The notes under the pieces are model-generated. The model did no database searches, was not told where the DNA came from, and saw nothing but the letters and a program-made list of their open reading frames with translations. Both the position numbers and the translations under genes were made by a program. Of a stretch of 64,000 nt of DNA, positions 22,816 to 31,440 are shown one piece after another. This DNA comes from Bin87 sp965221295. GTDB lineage: Bacteria; Chloroflexota; Dehalococcoidia; Lucifugimonadales; UBA3495. Numbering within the stretch: position 1 is the stretch's first letter; every line of letters starts with the position of its first letter. The stretch lies in the NCBI GenBank assembly GCA_965221295.1, contig OZ244879.1, positions 1,550,001 to 1,614,000 of the forward strand, read 5' to 3'.

Positions 22816-23343
22816 ATGCCCGCCAAACGCAAGACCGCCAAACCCGATACCAAGCCCGAAGCCGAGGCCGTGCTGGAGGCCTTGCGCTCCAACCTGACCC
22901 TGCTGGGGGAACTGGCCTCCCGCTACCAGGTCAACCTCCAGCCCGAACGCCCGGCTGACGCTCCCTCCATCAGTTGCCCCGCCGACGTGTTCACCCTGCT
23001 GGGGCCGGAGATGTCCGGCTTGGCTCAGGAGCAACTCCGCGTCCTGCTGCTGGACACCCGCAACCGCGTGGTTGGCCAGCGGGTCATCTACCAGGGCAAC
23101 GTCCAGTCGTCGGTCGTCCGGCCCGCCGAAGTCCTGCGCCCCGCCGTGGTGGATTTCGTCCCCAGCATCATCGTGGTTCACAACCACCCCTCCGGCGACC
23201 CCAGTCCCAGTCCTGAGGACATCGCAATCACCCGCGACCTGGCCGACGCCGCCAAGCTGCTGGGGATAGACCTGTTGGATCACGTGGTCATTGGCAACAA
23301 CAGCCGCTTCGCCAGCCTAAAGGAACGGGGCGTTATCTCCTGA
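22816..23343 (+). CDS. radC: RadC/JAB-domain protein
   Basis: A 175-residue protein (MPAKRKTAKPDTKP...). Residues about 55-175 are the RadC JAB domain: LRVLLLDTRNRVVGQRVIYQ, GNVQSSVVRPAEVLRPAV and the metal-binding motif VVHNHPSGDPSPSPEDIAIT with the following D. The N-terminal helix-hairpin-helix region of chromosomal RadC is missing, as is normal for mobile-element versions. The role of RadC is unsettled; it is frequent in ICEs and phages next to recombination genes. Confidence 0.92.
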   Translation: MPAKRKTAKPDTKPEAEAVLEALRSNLTLLGELASRYQVNLQPERPADAPSISCPADVFTLLGPEMSGLAQEQLRVLLLDTRNRVVGQRVIYQGNVQSSVVRPAEVLRPAVVDFVPSIIVVHNHPSGDPSPSPEDIAITRDLADAAKLLGIDLLDHVVIGNNSRFASLKERGVIS

Positions 23344-23381
23344 GCGACCACGACCTGATGGCCCAGCGCCGTCCGGCATCA

Positions 23382-23401
23382 CGCGGGGCAACAGCCCCGC
23401 G
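23382..23401. terminator. Perfect GC hairpin after radC
   Basis: CGCGGGGC (23382-23389) / GCCCCGCG (23394-23401), with a 4-nt AACA loop, 39 bp after the radC stop. No T-run follows; an AATCCCAATCCC leader starts just after it. Confidence 0.6.
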
Positions 23402-23440
23402 CCAGTCAATCCCAATCCCAATCCAATAAGGAGACAACCC

Positions 23441-24097
23441 ATGCTGGCCCCTACTCTCAACCCCGATGCCACGTCGGTGGACATCGACACCGGACCGGAG
23501 TTGTACACCATCAGCGCGGGGGGCTTTTCGGCCACCGCCGACGCCTTCGCCCGCGACGCCGATAACGAGACGCTGTGGTTCCTGTCCATGGTCGGCTCGC
23601 AGACCGCGCTCAAGGCGATCTGGGCCTCGCTGCTCAAGCAGCCGCCCGACACGGCGCACCTCATCAAGGGCGCCGACGGGATGGCCCTGTCGGGCGGCTA
23701 CCAGCGGTGCGTCATCCCCTACGAGACCATCGGCACCTGGACCACGAAACTGTCGCGTCTGCCAGCGTCCGGCGGATGGCACGCCCTGGTGTACACCCGC
23801 ATGGCCGAGTTCGCCTTCGAGCGCGAAGCCTTCCTGCTGCTGGCTCCCGACGAGGGCGCGGCGCCGTCCCTCTACCACCGCTTCTTGGACCGGCGCAGCC
23901 CGTTGCCGTTGCATCACACCTGGGCGGACTGGCTCTGGCGCAAGGGCCTGCGCGACGGAACGATAACGCCCCTGCAATCGGCGGGCATCACCGCCTACCG
24001 ATGCCAGCCCAACGCCGAGTGGCTGCGGGAGGACATCTCCCAAGCGGTGGCGGCGGGACGACTCACCATATCCGACGAAGAAGACAAGGAGGTGTAA
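23441..24097 (+). CDS. Hypothetical protein of the DNA-processing cluster
   Basis: A 218-residue protein with AAGGAG before ATG 23441. No recognised domain. Visible features: an N-terminal beta-rich part (YTISAGGFSATADAFARDAD), a long helical segment (LWFLSMVGSQTALKAIWASL), and a C-terminal part rich in Trp and Arg (HHTWADWLWRKGLRDG). It ends in an acidic tail (SDEEDKEV), and its stop is four bases before the next gene. Proteins of this kind often accompany the methyltransferase-helicase pair in Chloroflexota elements, which is an impression and not tested. Confidence 0.6.
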   Translation: MLAPTLNPDATSVDIDTGPELYTISAGGFSATADAFARDADNETLWFLSMVGSQTALKAIWASLLKQPPDTAHLIKGADGMALSGGYQRCVIPYETIGTWTTKLSRLPASGGWHALVYTRMAEFAFEREAFLLLAPDEGAAPSLYHRFLDRRSPLPLHHTWADWLWRKGLRDGTITPLQSAGITAYRCQPNAEWLREDISQAVAAGRLTISDEEDKEV

Positions 24098-24101
24098 GGA
24101 A

Positions 24102-24512
24102 ATGGACAGGACCCTGAATCGGGCCAAGCGGCGCAACAAGCGCCGGGGCCAGCGCAACAGCGAGGCCTGGCGGCGGTTCTCCCTGGACGGGGAGACCTGC
24201 CGCTTCTGCCCTCACGACGAAACCCTCCACCTGATGTCCTCCGGCCAGCCCCATTTCTACCAACCGGCCACCCAGGACGAAATCGACGACGCCTGCCAGA
24301 AGCTCTACCGCCACGACCTGCCCGACGGCGGCTCCGTGCTGGTCAAGCGGGTGACGGTGGCCAAGTCCGCCGAGCTGATCACCCTCTTCTGCGCCGCCTG
24401 CGCCGAGGCCCTCGGCACTGGCCAGGTCATGTGCTACCACCGCACGTTGGGCGTCGGCGAGGTGATCGGCGTCGGCGTCAACAACCACAACACCAAAGGA
24501 GATTTGCCATGA
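24102..24512 (+). CDS. Putative zinc-binding hypothetical protein
   Basis: A 136-residue protein with a very basic start (NRAKRRNKRRGQRN). Two CxxC pairs (CRFCPHDETLHL and LFCAACAEAL) suggest a zinc ribbon split by about 55 residues. No enzyme motif. It overlaps the methyltransferase gene by 4 bp (ATGA), so the two are translationally coupled. A nucleic-acid-binding adaptor is plausible. Confidence 0.62.
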   Translation: MDRTLNRAKRRNKRRGQRNSEAWRRFSLDGETCRFCPHDETLHLMSSGQPHFYQPATQDEIDDACQKLYRHDLPDGGSVLVKRVTVAKSAELITLFCAACAEALGTGQVMCYHRTLGVGEVIGVGVNNHNTKGDLP

Positions 24513-25543
24513 GACTCGCCGCACAGGCCAAGGGCGGCTACTACCCGACGCCGGACCGGGTGGTTGACCTGCTGGCCGACCTGATCGACGCTCCCTACGC
24601 CCACAACCGGCGCAACGAAACCCTGCGGGTCCTCGACCCCTGCTGCGGGGGCGGCGACGCCCTGGCCCGGCTGGTCGGCAACCTGGCCGGACGCAACACC
24701 GTTCCCATCGAGACCTACGGCGTGGAGCTGCACCGGGACCGGGCCGAGGCCGCCCAGGAACTGCTCGACCACACATTGGCCGTGGATCTGTTCCAGACAT
24801 CCATCGCCAACGGGGCCTTCGGGCTGCTCTATCTCAATCCACCGTATGACTGGGACAAAGAGGACAAGCGGGTGGAACACGCCTTCCTCACCCACTGCAC
24901 CCGCTATCTCGGCGACGGCGGCGTCCTGGTCTTCATCGTCCCCCGAACGCGGCTGGCGGTGTCGGCCCGCTACCTGTCGTCCCACTACGGGCGGCTGCGC
25001 TGCTGGGCCTTCCCAGAACCGGAACGGGAGGTCTTCGACCAGGTGGTCCTGCTGGGCTGCCGGAAGTCCGAACCCACGCCCGACGCTCCCGCCGAGGCCC
25101 AGTTGCTGACGTGGGCCGAGGTCGGGCCGGAGCCTCTGGCCCGCCAGACCTACCCGATGTACCGGCCACCGACATCACCGGCCAGCGACATCCTCTTCGC
25201 CACCCGCTCGGTGGATCCGGTGGCGGCGGCGGTCGAGGCCCGGCGCTCCGGCCTCTGGGCCAGCCGGGAGATCACCGACGCCCTCTGGCCGGTGGCCAAC
25301 TCCCGAACCCGCCCCTTGATGCCGCTGCGACGGGGCCACCTGGCCATGCTGGTGGCGGCGGGCTTCCTCGACAACCTGGTTCTGGAGTCCGACAGCCAGC
25401 GCGTCCTGGTCAAGGGGCGCACCAGCAAGGAGATGGTGCTGGCCGAGGAAACCGAGGACAAGGAGGTCTACCGCGAGCGGCTCACGACCACCGTGGTCGC
25501 CCTCGACCTGGACACCGGCGCCCTCGCCGACATCACCGCATAG
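24509..25543 (+). CDS. SAM-dependent N6-type DNA methyltransferase
   Basis: A 344-residue protein from ATG 24509 (MRLAAQAKGGYYPTPDRVVD). The class-I methyltransferase core is visible: LRVLDPCCGGGDALARLVG is the SAM-binding loop, ETYGVELHRDRAEAA is motif II and LLYLNPPYDWDKED is the catalytic NPPY of N6-adenine or N4-cytosine methylases. A C-terminal target-recognition or accessory region follows. No restriction endonuclease is adjacent, so it is likely an orphan or anti-restriction methylase that protects the element on entry, working with the helicase that follows. Confidence 0.82.
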   Translation: MRLAAQAKGGYYPTPDRVVDLLADLIDAPYAHNRRNETLRVLDPCCGGGDALARLVGNLAGRNTVPIETYGVELHRDRAEAAQELLDHTLAVDLFQTSIANGAFGLLYLNPPYDWDKEDKRVEHAFLTHCTRYLGDGGVLVFIVPRTRLAVSARYLSSHYGRLRCWAFPEPEREVFDQVVLLGCRKSEPTPDAPAEAQLLTWAEVGPEPLARQTYPMYRPPTSPASDILFATRSVDPVAAAVEARRSGLWASREITDALWPVANSRTRPLMPLRRGHLAMLVAAGFLDNLVLESDSQRVLVKGRTSKEMVLAEETEDKEVYRERLTTTVVALDLDTGALADITA

Positions 25544-25579
25544 CTAGACGCCATCGACGGCTGACCTACAGCCGCATCA

Positions 25580-25632
25580 CGAGGCCCCGTTCGCTTCCTT
25601 CTCTATGGGAGCGGCGGGGCCTCGCTTTGTTT
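25580..25632 (+). terminator. Strong rho-independent-type terminator
   Basis: Perfect 10-bp stem CGAGGCCCCG (25580-25589) / CGGGGCCTCG (25615-25624), then CTTTGTTT. It separates the methyltransferase gene from the SNF2 helicase gene. Confidence 0.82.
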
Positions 25633-25665
25633 CACACCCCAACCGCACTGAAAGGAGAATACCCC

Positions 25666-27957
25666 ATGAACCTGGGAGAGTTCATCGACACCTACAGGGA
25701 CGCCATCGCCCGCCGCGTGGTGGAGTCCTATCCGCCTCTCTACCGGCCCTCGGACAACGGCCACGCCCTGCCCAAGCTGCTGCGCCAGCCCCTGGGCGCC
25801 CAGGCCGACGCCATTCGCGGCGCCGCTCTGTCGCTACAGTCCAACCTGGGAACCACGGTCGTCGGCGAGATGGGCACTGGCAAGACCTTCATCGCCACCG
25901 CCGCCGCCCACGCCGCCGGATTCCGGCGAATTCTGGTCCTCTGCCCGCCGCACCTGACCCGCAAGTGGAAGCGCGAGGTCGAGGAGACCATCCCCGTCGC
26001 CCACGCCGCCATCGTGTCGTCCATCACCGATCTGGAGCGGCTGCGCAGGTACGCTGGGACCGGCCCGCTGTTCGCAATCATGTCCCGCGAGCGGGCCAAG
26101 CTGTCCTACAGATGGAAGCCCTCGGTGGTGGAACGATGGGCCGTCGCCGGCGGCTGGTTGGTGCGCGACGAAACCACTGGCCAGCCCTTCAGGATTCCCT
26201 GCTGTCCCGCCTGCCACGCCCAACTGGTGGACCGGGACGGCATTCCCCTGGCCGACGCCGAGCTGAACCGTCGCAAGCGCAACTGCTACCGGTGCAAGGG
26301 TCCGCTCTGGCAGGCTGACGGCGCCGGCCCGCGCCGCTATCCCCTGGCCGACTACGTGAAGAACCGGATGCGGGGCTTCTTCGACCTGCTGGTTGGCGAC
26401 GAGGTTCACGAGTACAAGGCTCGTGGCTCCGCCCAGGGCATCGCCGCCGGGGTCCTCGCCGACGCCTGCGGCAAATCGCTGAGCCTGAGCGGGACTTTGA
26501 TGGGAGGGTATAGCTCGACCCTGTTCCACCTGCTGTACCGGTTCTCGCCGGAGATTCGCTCCGAGTTCGGGCGTTCCGAGGAAGGGCGCTGGGTTCAACG
26601 CTATGGTTTCCTCGAACAGACTGTCGGCCGGGACGATGATGACCCGGTGGAGGACGGGCGCACGAGCCGGCGGCGCAAGTACCGCAAGGTGGTGCGGGAG
26701 CGGCCAGGGCTTGCGCCATCGGCCCTGTTCCACCTCATCGGGAATTCCATCTTCCTCAGGCTGTCAGACGTGGCGTCGGGCCTTCCCGACTACTCGGAGC
26801 GAATCCTGCTGTCGGGCATGGACTCGGAGGCGGACACCTCCGGCTACTCCCAGCGCGGCGCCTACGACCGGCTCTTCACCGTGCTGCGGGAAGCCCTGGC
26901 CGACGCCCTCAGCCGGGGTTCCAAGCGACTACTGGCTGCCTACCTCCAGTCGCTGCTGGCCTATCCCGACGGCTGCACACGGGGAGAGTCAGTCTTCGAT
27001 CCCCTGGACGGCGAACTGCTGGTGCAGGTTCCGCCCTTGACCGAGGACAAGCTCTACCCCAAGGAGAAGGCCCTGGTTGACCTGGTGGCCGCCGAGCGGC
27101 TGGCCGGGCGTCGGGTCCTGGTGTACGTCACCCACACCGGAACCCGTGACATCACCGGGCGGATGGACGAAATCCTGACCCGGCACGGCTTCAAGGTGGC
27201 AGTGATGAAGGCCGACGCGGTGGCGCCGGAACGCCGCGAGTCCTGGGTGGCCGACAACGTGAAGACGGGCGTCGACGTGCTCATTTGCCACCCCCGGCTG
27301 GTGCAGACGGGCCTGGACCTCATCGACTTCCCGACGATATGCTGGTACGAAACCGATTATTCGGTGTACACCATGCGGCAGGCGTCGCGGCGGTCGTGGC
27401 GCATCGGCCAGACCCGTCCGGTGCAGGTGGTCTTCATGGCCTATCGGAACACGCTTCAGGCCGACGCCCTCAAGCTGGTCGCCAAGAAGCTGCAATCGTC
27501 GCTGGCGGTTGAGGGGGAACTCCCCGAAGACGGGCTGGCCGCCTACGGCGATGATGGCGACGACCTGATGCTGGCCCTGGCCCGCAAGATCGTCAACGGC
27601 GATGCCGAAGATGACGCCGAAACCGTCGAGCAGGTCTTCGCCCAGGCCCGCGAAGCCGAGGCGTCCGCCGAGGAACTGCTGGTGGACGAAGATTGGCAGG
27701 CGGTGGAAGTTGAGCCGGAGTCGGTGGTGCTTATCGCCAACGGAGCGGTGAAGCCTGTCGGCCCGGCGGTCAACGGCCCTGGCGAACCGGACGTCCCGGA
27801 AGACCAGCAGTCCCTGTTCTCCTGGGCGGAATTCCTGGCCGAGGAACCCGAGCCGGTCAGGAAGCGAGGCCGCAAACCGGAACCGGCCGCAGCCTCCCTG
27901 TTCCAGTGGGCGCTGGAGCAGGAACGGGAAGCCGAGCCGGTGGGCGCTGGCCGGTAG
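25666..27957 (+). CDS. SNF2-type DEAD/DEAH helicase with zinc ribbon
   Basis: A 763-residue protein from ATG 25666 (MNLGEFIDTYRDAIARR), with AAAGGAG before it. Motif I is VVGEMGTGKTF (about 65-75), motif Ia is LVLCPPHLTRKWKREV and motif II is LLVGDEVHEYKA. A zinc ribbon (CCPACHAQL ... CYRCKGPLW) is inserted before motif II. The second RecA domain has VLVYVTHTGTRDITGRM and ends in QASRRSWRIGQTRPVQV, the SNF2-type motif VI. The C-terminal 170 residues are acidic and low in complexity. Helicase-methylase pairs like this are frequent in ICE and phage-like elements and may act in transfer or as anti-defence functions. Confidence 0.85.
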   Translation: MNLGEFIDTYRDAIARRVVESYPPLYRPSDNGHALPKLLRQPLGAQADAIRGAALSLQSNLGTTVVGEMGTGKTFIATAAAHAAGFRRILVLCPPHLTRKWKREVEETIPVAHAAIVSSITDLERLRRYAGTGPLFAIMSRERAKLSYRWKPSVVERWAVAGGWLVRDETTGQPFRIPCCPACHAQLVDRDGIPLADAELNRRKRNCYRCKGPLWQADGAGPRRYPLADYVKNRMRGFFDLLVGDEVHEYKARGSAQGIAAGVLADACGKSLSLSGTLMGGYSSTLFHLLYRFSPEIRSEFGRSEEGRWVQRYGFLEQTVGRDDDDPVEDGRTSRRRKYRKVVRERPGLAPSALFHLIGNSIFLRLSDVASGLPDYSERILLSGMDSEADTSGYSQRGAYDRLFTVLREALADALSRGSKRLLAAYLQSLLAYPDGCTRGESVFDPLDGELLVQVPPLTEDKLYPKEKALVDLVAAERLAGRRVLVYVTHTGTRDITGRMDEILTRHGFKVAVMKADAVAPERRESWVADNVKTGVDVLICHPRLVQTGLDLIDFPTICWYETDYSVYTMRQASRRSWRIGQTRPVQVVFMAYRNTLQADALKLVAKKLQSSLAVEGELPEDGLAAYGDDGDDLMLALARKIVNGDAEDDAETVEQVFAQAREAEASAEELLVDEDWQAVEVEPESVVLIANGAVKPVGPAVNGPGEPDVPEDQQSLFSWAEFLAEEPEPVRKRGRKPEPAAASLFQWALEQEREAEPVGAGR

Positions 27958-27975
27958 CCTCTGCTACCCTCAACG

Positions 27976-28006
27976 GGATGCCACCGCAGTAGGTGCGGTG
28001 GCATCC
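27976..28006. terminator. Very strong hairpin closing the DNA-processing cluster
   Basis: Perfect 13-bp stem GGATGCCACCGCA (27976-27988) / TGCGGTGGCATCC (27994-28006) with a GTAGG loop, 18 bp after the helicase stop. There is no T-run; termination or mRNA 3'-end protection is likely. Confidence 0.7.
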
Positions 28007-28530
28007 TACGGCGGGCCTTGTATGGCGGCTTATTTTGTTGCCTGCGCAGACATCGCTAGTAGGCTGGATCGGGTGCGGGCTGGTCGGTGTCGGCACGGCT
28101 GTGATGGCCATTAATGGCCGAATATCGCCGGAAAGAAGCCCTGATGATATGGGAATGAGCTTTCCCACGAACGCAATCCGGCTCCCCGACGAAGTAATAC
28201 ACCACACCAAGTAGACTCCACTCGCAAGGAATATCCGGAGGGTGACCACGTTGGGCCAATCGGCTCCTTTTGTCTTGCGACGTAGCGCTACACGCGGTTA
28301 GGATGATGGGTTAGACCGCGGGGTCGCAATTGGAATCGGCTGCCCAACTAACGCCCAGCAGGGCACGATGCTGGAGGGTTGCTCAGCGCAGCAGAACAGA
28401 CGATGACCGAATTGACCCGGTAACGGGCCAAGAAGGCCTCCATTCAACGTCCTACACGGTTGCTTGACAGGATGCTGTACAATGTTACGAATCCGCGCCG
28501 ACACGCATAATCGTAACGTGAGGTATCGAG
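28007..28530. other. Gene-free region between the DNA-processing cluster and the solitary helicase
   Basis: About 520 bp with no convincing gene. It contains a perfect 14-bp palindrome GGCCATTAATGGCC (28106-28119). A promoter-like string (TTGACA at 28464-28469 and TACAAT at 28478-28483, not at standard spacing) lies just before the helicase gene. Base composition falls toward the helicase gene, which marks a change of origin. Confidence 0.45.
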
Positions 28531-31119
28531 ATGTTTGAATACGTCGACGAATTGGTTAACAATTGTACTCTTGGCATCCGAGAATCGATCACTCTCCCGG
28601 AGCGTACAGAGCGACGTTTGCCCGCGCCTACTGCCGTCTCATCCGGCCCAGCTTCCGACGCACTTATGCAGGTCAGCGCTGATGGCTCGCTATGGAGCCA
28701 CCAGTCCCTCGCATTAGAACGTCTGACCGCTGGCGATAATGTGGCAATAGCGACTGGCACAGCGTCGGGAAAGTCGCTGATTTTTCAGACGTGGGCGTTC
28801 CATCGCCTTCTTTCAGATCCAACCAGCAAGGTTATGGCTTTGTACCCACAGCGTGCGCTGATGTCGGATCAACTATTGAGCTGGCGGCGGATGGCCGAAT
28901 CGGCCGGGTTACGTCGAGAAGAAGTTGATTTGATAGATGGTGGCGTACCAATGGACCGTCGAGAAGGAATTCTTGAAAAAGCCCGTGTGGTTCTGCTGAC
29001 ACCTGACGTATGCCAGGCGTGGTTTATGCGAAAAATAGGCGATTCGTCCGTTGGACGCTTCTTGGAAGGGTTGACATTGCTCATCCTCGACGAAGCCCAC
29101 GTTTATGAATCGGTTTTTGGAAGCAACGTAGCATTTTTGTTGCGTCGATTACTGGCAGCCAAACGCGCATCAATGCCGCAATCTCGGAGAACACGCCAAA
29201 ACCAGTTGCAAATGATCGCAGCGACCGCCACTATTGCCAACGCAGAACAGCACCTTGGGCAACTGACTGGCCTTGATTTCCATGTGATCGGCGATGAAGA
29301 GAATGGCGCCCCTACCTACGAACGGCGAGTCTTGCACGTTGAAGGACCTGACCATGGTCAGGGTCATGGCTTGGAAGGTGAGGCAGCGACTGCAAATGTA
29401 CTTTCTGGAATTTGTGGGCTGGAAAAGCGCCGACGTTTCATAGCTTTCGTGGACTCCCGACAGGGTGTAGAACGAATAGTACAGGCGGTTGGGGATCCCG
29501 GCGTCAAACCCTACCGCAGCGGCTTTGAATCTAGCGACAGGACGGCAATCGAACAGGCGCTCCGCAACGGAACTCTTCGAGGAGTCGTGTCAACTTCCGC
29601 TCTGGAGCTTGGTATCGACATTCCGGACATGGAAATCGGAATCAATCTTGGAGTGCCGGATTCGCGGAAACGTTTCCGGCAACGGCTTGGTCGTATCGGA
29701 CGGTCCCAGCCAGGGATATTCATTTGCATCGCGCCAGCTTATGCTTTCAAGCAATTTGGCCAACAATTGCAGGATTATTACGATTGCTCGATAGAACCCG
29801 CGCATTTTTACCTGGGCAATCGCTTCGTGCAATTTGCCCACGCCCGATGCCTTCGTGATGAAATGGAATTGTTGGGCCTGGACTCCAGAAGGGTTCTGAC
29901 TGGGGTTCAGTGGCCGGAAGGATTTTCGGAAATCGTCGACTTTGCACGTGATGGATGGCCGAGAGATTTTGATGCCGTCGCTCAAATTGGCGGGAATGCC
30001 CCGCATTTCAATTACCCACTGCGGCAAATAGTCGAACCGCGCTTCAATCTCATCTTGGGAAGCAGTGGGCTTGAACGCAGAATTGGCGATATTGCACATC
30101 ATCAAGCCATTCGCGAGGCGTATCCTGGTGGCACGTATAGGCACGCGGGCACCCCTTATCGGGTTTCACGGTGGTCATACGGTATCGAAGAAGCTTCCAT
30201 TCACCTGTATCCGTTGAGCGATCCTGCTGTTGTGACTCGGCCAATCCCACGAACAGTCATAACCGTGGATCTTTCACGAGACGGAATCATTGACGGGAGA
30301 ATCAAAAAAGCGCGAAACGGTCTGGTCGCAGAGGTTCAGGTTCAGGCCAATGAAAGCGTTGAAGGGTATCAGATTGGAAGTGGTCAACATCGTTACCGCG
30401 ACTTACGCGTGCGCAACCCGAATATGCAGCGACAACAGCGGGATTTCAGGACAACAGGCATTATCGTGCAGATCGATGAAGAGTGGTTTTCTCAAGCATC
30501 AACGCGCGGTGAAATCGGCGACGGCCTTCGCGACATGTTACTTCGAGACAGGAGCATTGAGCCTCATGACGTTGATGCTGCCCATACGCATATTGCCATC
30601 CGTACAGCTTCGGGGCGACAGCAAGTAACCAATGCCATCGTAATTTATGACAGCGTGTACGGCGGTTTGCGATTGTCGGAAAATCTGTTCACTGAATTTG
30701 AGCGTTACACCGAGCAATTGGGCCGCGCCGCTGATCTCGCGGGCATTGACGCGATTGTGACCGCCGGAGCAGTAGATCTATTGCGCACTTTTGCACGAGG
30801 GCTTTCGACGGCGGACGCAACATCTGTAGACACGATGCACGTAGACGTTCCCGAAGGATGGACCCTTGTGTTCAAGCCTGGCAGTGTGGTCAGTGTGTTC
30901 GTCAACCCCACCTTTGTCGAAAGGGAGTTGATCGAGCCAGTGCTTCAGGATTTTTTCGGGACGGGATCACCACAGTTGTATTACAGCTATTTCCGCCCTG
31001 ATGGGGAACGCGCGTTCACTCCGCACGATGGCATTGAAACAACGGGGCAAGATTGGGAATACGTTCTGTGGAATCCAAAAACGAATGAATACTTAGAACT
31101 GGATGAGCTTGCGCAATAG
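28531..31119 (+). CDS. Solitary DEAD/DEAH-box helicase (YprA/MrfA-like), possible defence gene
   Basis: An 862-residue superfamily-2 helicase. Motif I is IATGTASGKSLIF, motif Ia LYPQRALMSDQ, motif II LLILDEAHVYES, motif III AATATIAN; the C-terminal RecA domain has VSTSALELGIDIPDMEIGIN and QRLGRIGRSQPG. The arrangement, including the long C-terminal domain (VTNAIVIYDSVYGGLRLSEN), resembles YprA/MrfA/Hrq1-type helicases and DrmA of DISARM. The four-Cys DUF1998 motif is absent, and no partner defence gene is adjacent. The base composition is less GC-rich than its neighbours, indicating separate acquisition. It lies immediately before the CRISPR array. Confidence 0.78.
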   Translation: MFEYVDELVNNCTLGIRESITLPERTERRLPAPTAVSSGPASDALMQVSADGSLWSHQSLALERLTAGDNVAIATGTASGKSLIFQTWAFHRLLSDPTSKVMALYPQRALMSDQLLSWRRMAESAGLRREEVDLIDGGVPMDRREGILEKARVVLLTPDVCQAWFMRKIGDSSVGRFLEGLTLLILDEAHVYESVFGSNVAFLLRRLLAAKRASMPQSRRTRQNQLQMIAATATIANAEQHLGQLTGLDFHVIGDEENGAPTYERRVLHVEGPDHGQGHGLEGEAATANVLSGICGLEKRRRFIAFVDSRQGVERIVQAVGDPGVKPYRSGFESSDRTAIEQALRNGTLRGVVSTSALELGIDIPDMEIGINLGVPDSRKRFRQRLGRIGRSQPGIFICIAPAYAFKQFGQQLQDYYDCSIEPAHFYLGNRFVQFAHARCLRDEMELLGLDSRRVLTGVQWPEGFSEIVDFARDGWPRDFDAVAQIGGNAPHFNYPLRQIVEPRFNLILGSSGLERRIGDIAHHQAIREAYPGGTYRHAGTPYRVSRWSYGIEEASIHLYPLSDPAVVTRPIPRTVITVDLSRDGIIDGRIKKARNGLVAEVQVQANESVEGYQIGSGQHRYRDLRVRNPNMQRQQRDFRTTGIIVQIDEEWFSQASTRGEIGDGLRDMLLRDRSIEPHDVDAAHTHIAIRTASGRQQVTNAIVIYDSVYGGLRLSENLFTEFERYTEQLGRAADLAGIDAIVTAGAVDLLRTFARGLSTADATSVDTMHVDVPEGWTLVFKPGSVVSVFVNPTFVERELIEPVLQDFFGTGSPQLYYSYFRPDGERAFTPHDGIETTGQDWEYVLWNPKTNEYLELDELAQ

Positions 31120-31440
31120 CCGGATCAGTTCACGATAACTACCCAGGACGGTAAGGCGCCGCGGCCAGCCAGAAGAGCGTCGAAAATTCAATGTGATCAG
31201 TACGGGTGGTAGGATGACTGCATCGATGGGTGTCACAACTGCGGCAGATAGGTTTGCATGACAGGCGGTGACACTGAGCGCCATCACGCTCGATGCCTCA
31301 AATTGCGACAACCTTTTGATCCAGCACATCAAGCCCTTGGCCGACGCTGCTTTGGTCCAACTCTTGGCAACCTCCCACCCGACGTACGCCGCCCACGGCC
31401 TAGAGTCGATACCGGGGGATCCTCGGAGGTAACCAGCGCT
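31120..31440. other. Gap between the solitary helicase and the leader-distal end of the CRISPR array
   Basis: 321 bp with no convincing gene, terminator or repeat. The array trailer end begins at 31441 without any degenerate terminal repeat. Confidence 0.5.

Noticed and set aside
25111..25665. The N-terminal extension of the SNF2 helicase frame
   Set aside because: It overlaps the methyltransferase gene in another phase and runs through a terminator hairpin; ATG 25666 has a ribosome site.
27857..28249. Small hydrophobic frames on both strands around the 28.1-kb palindrome
   Set aside because: No ribosome site, low conservation signals and overlap with the terminator hairpin.
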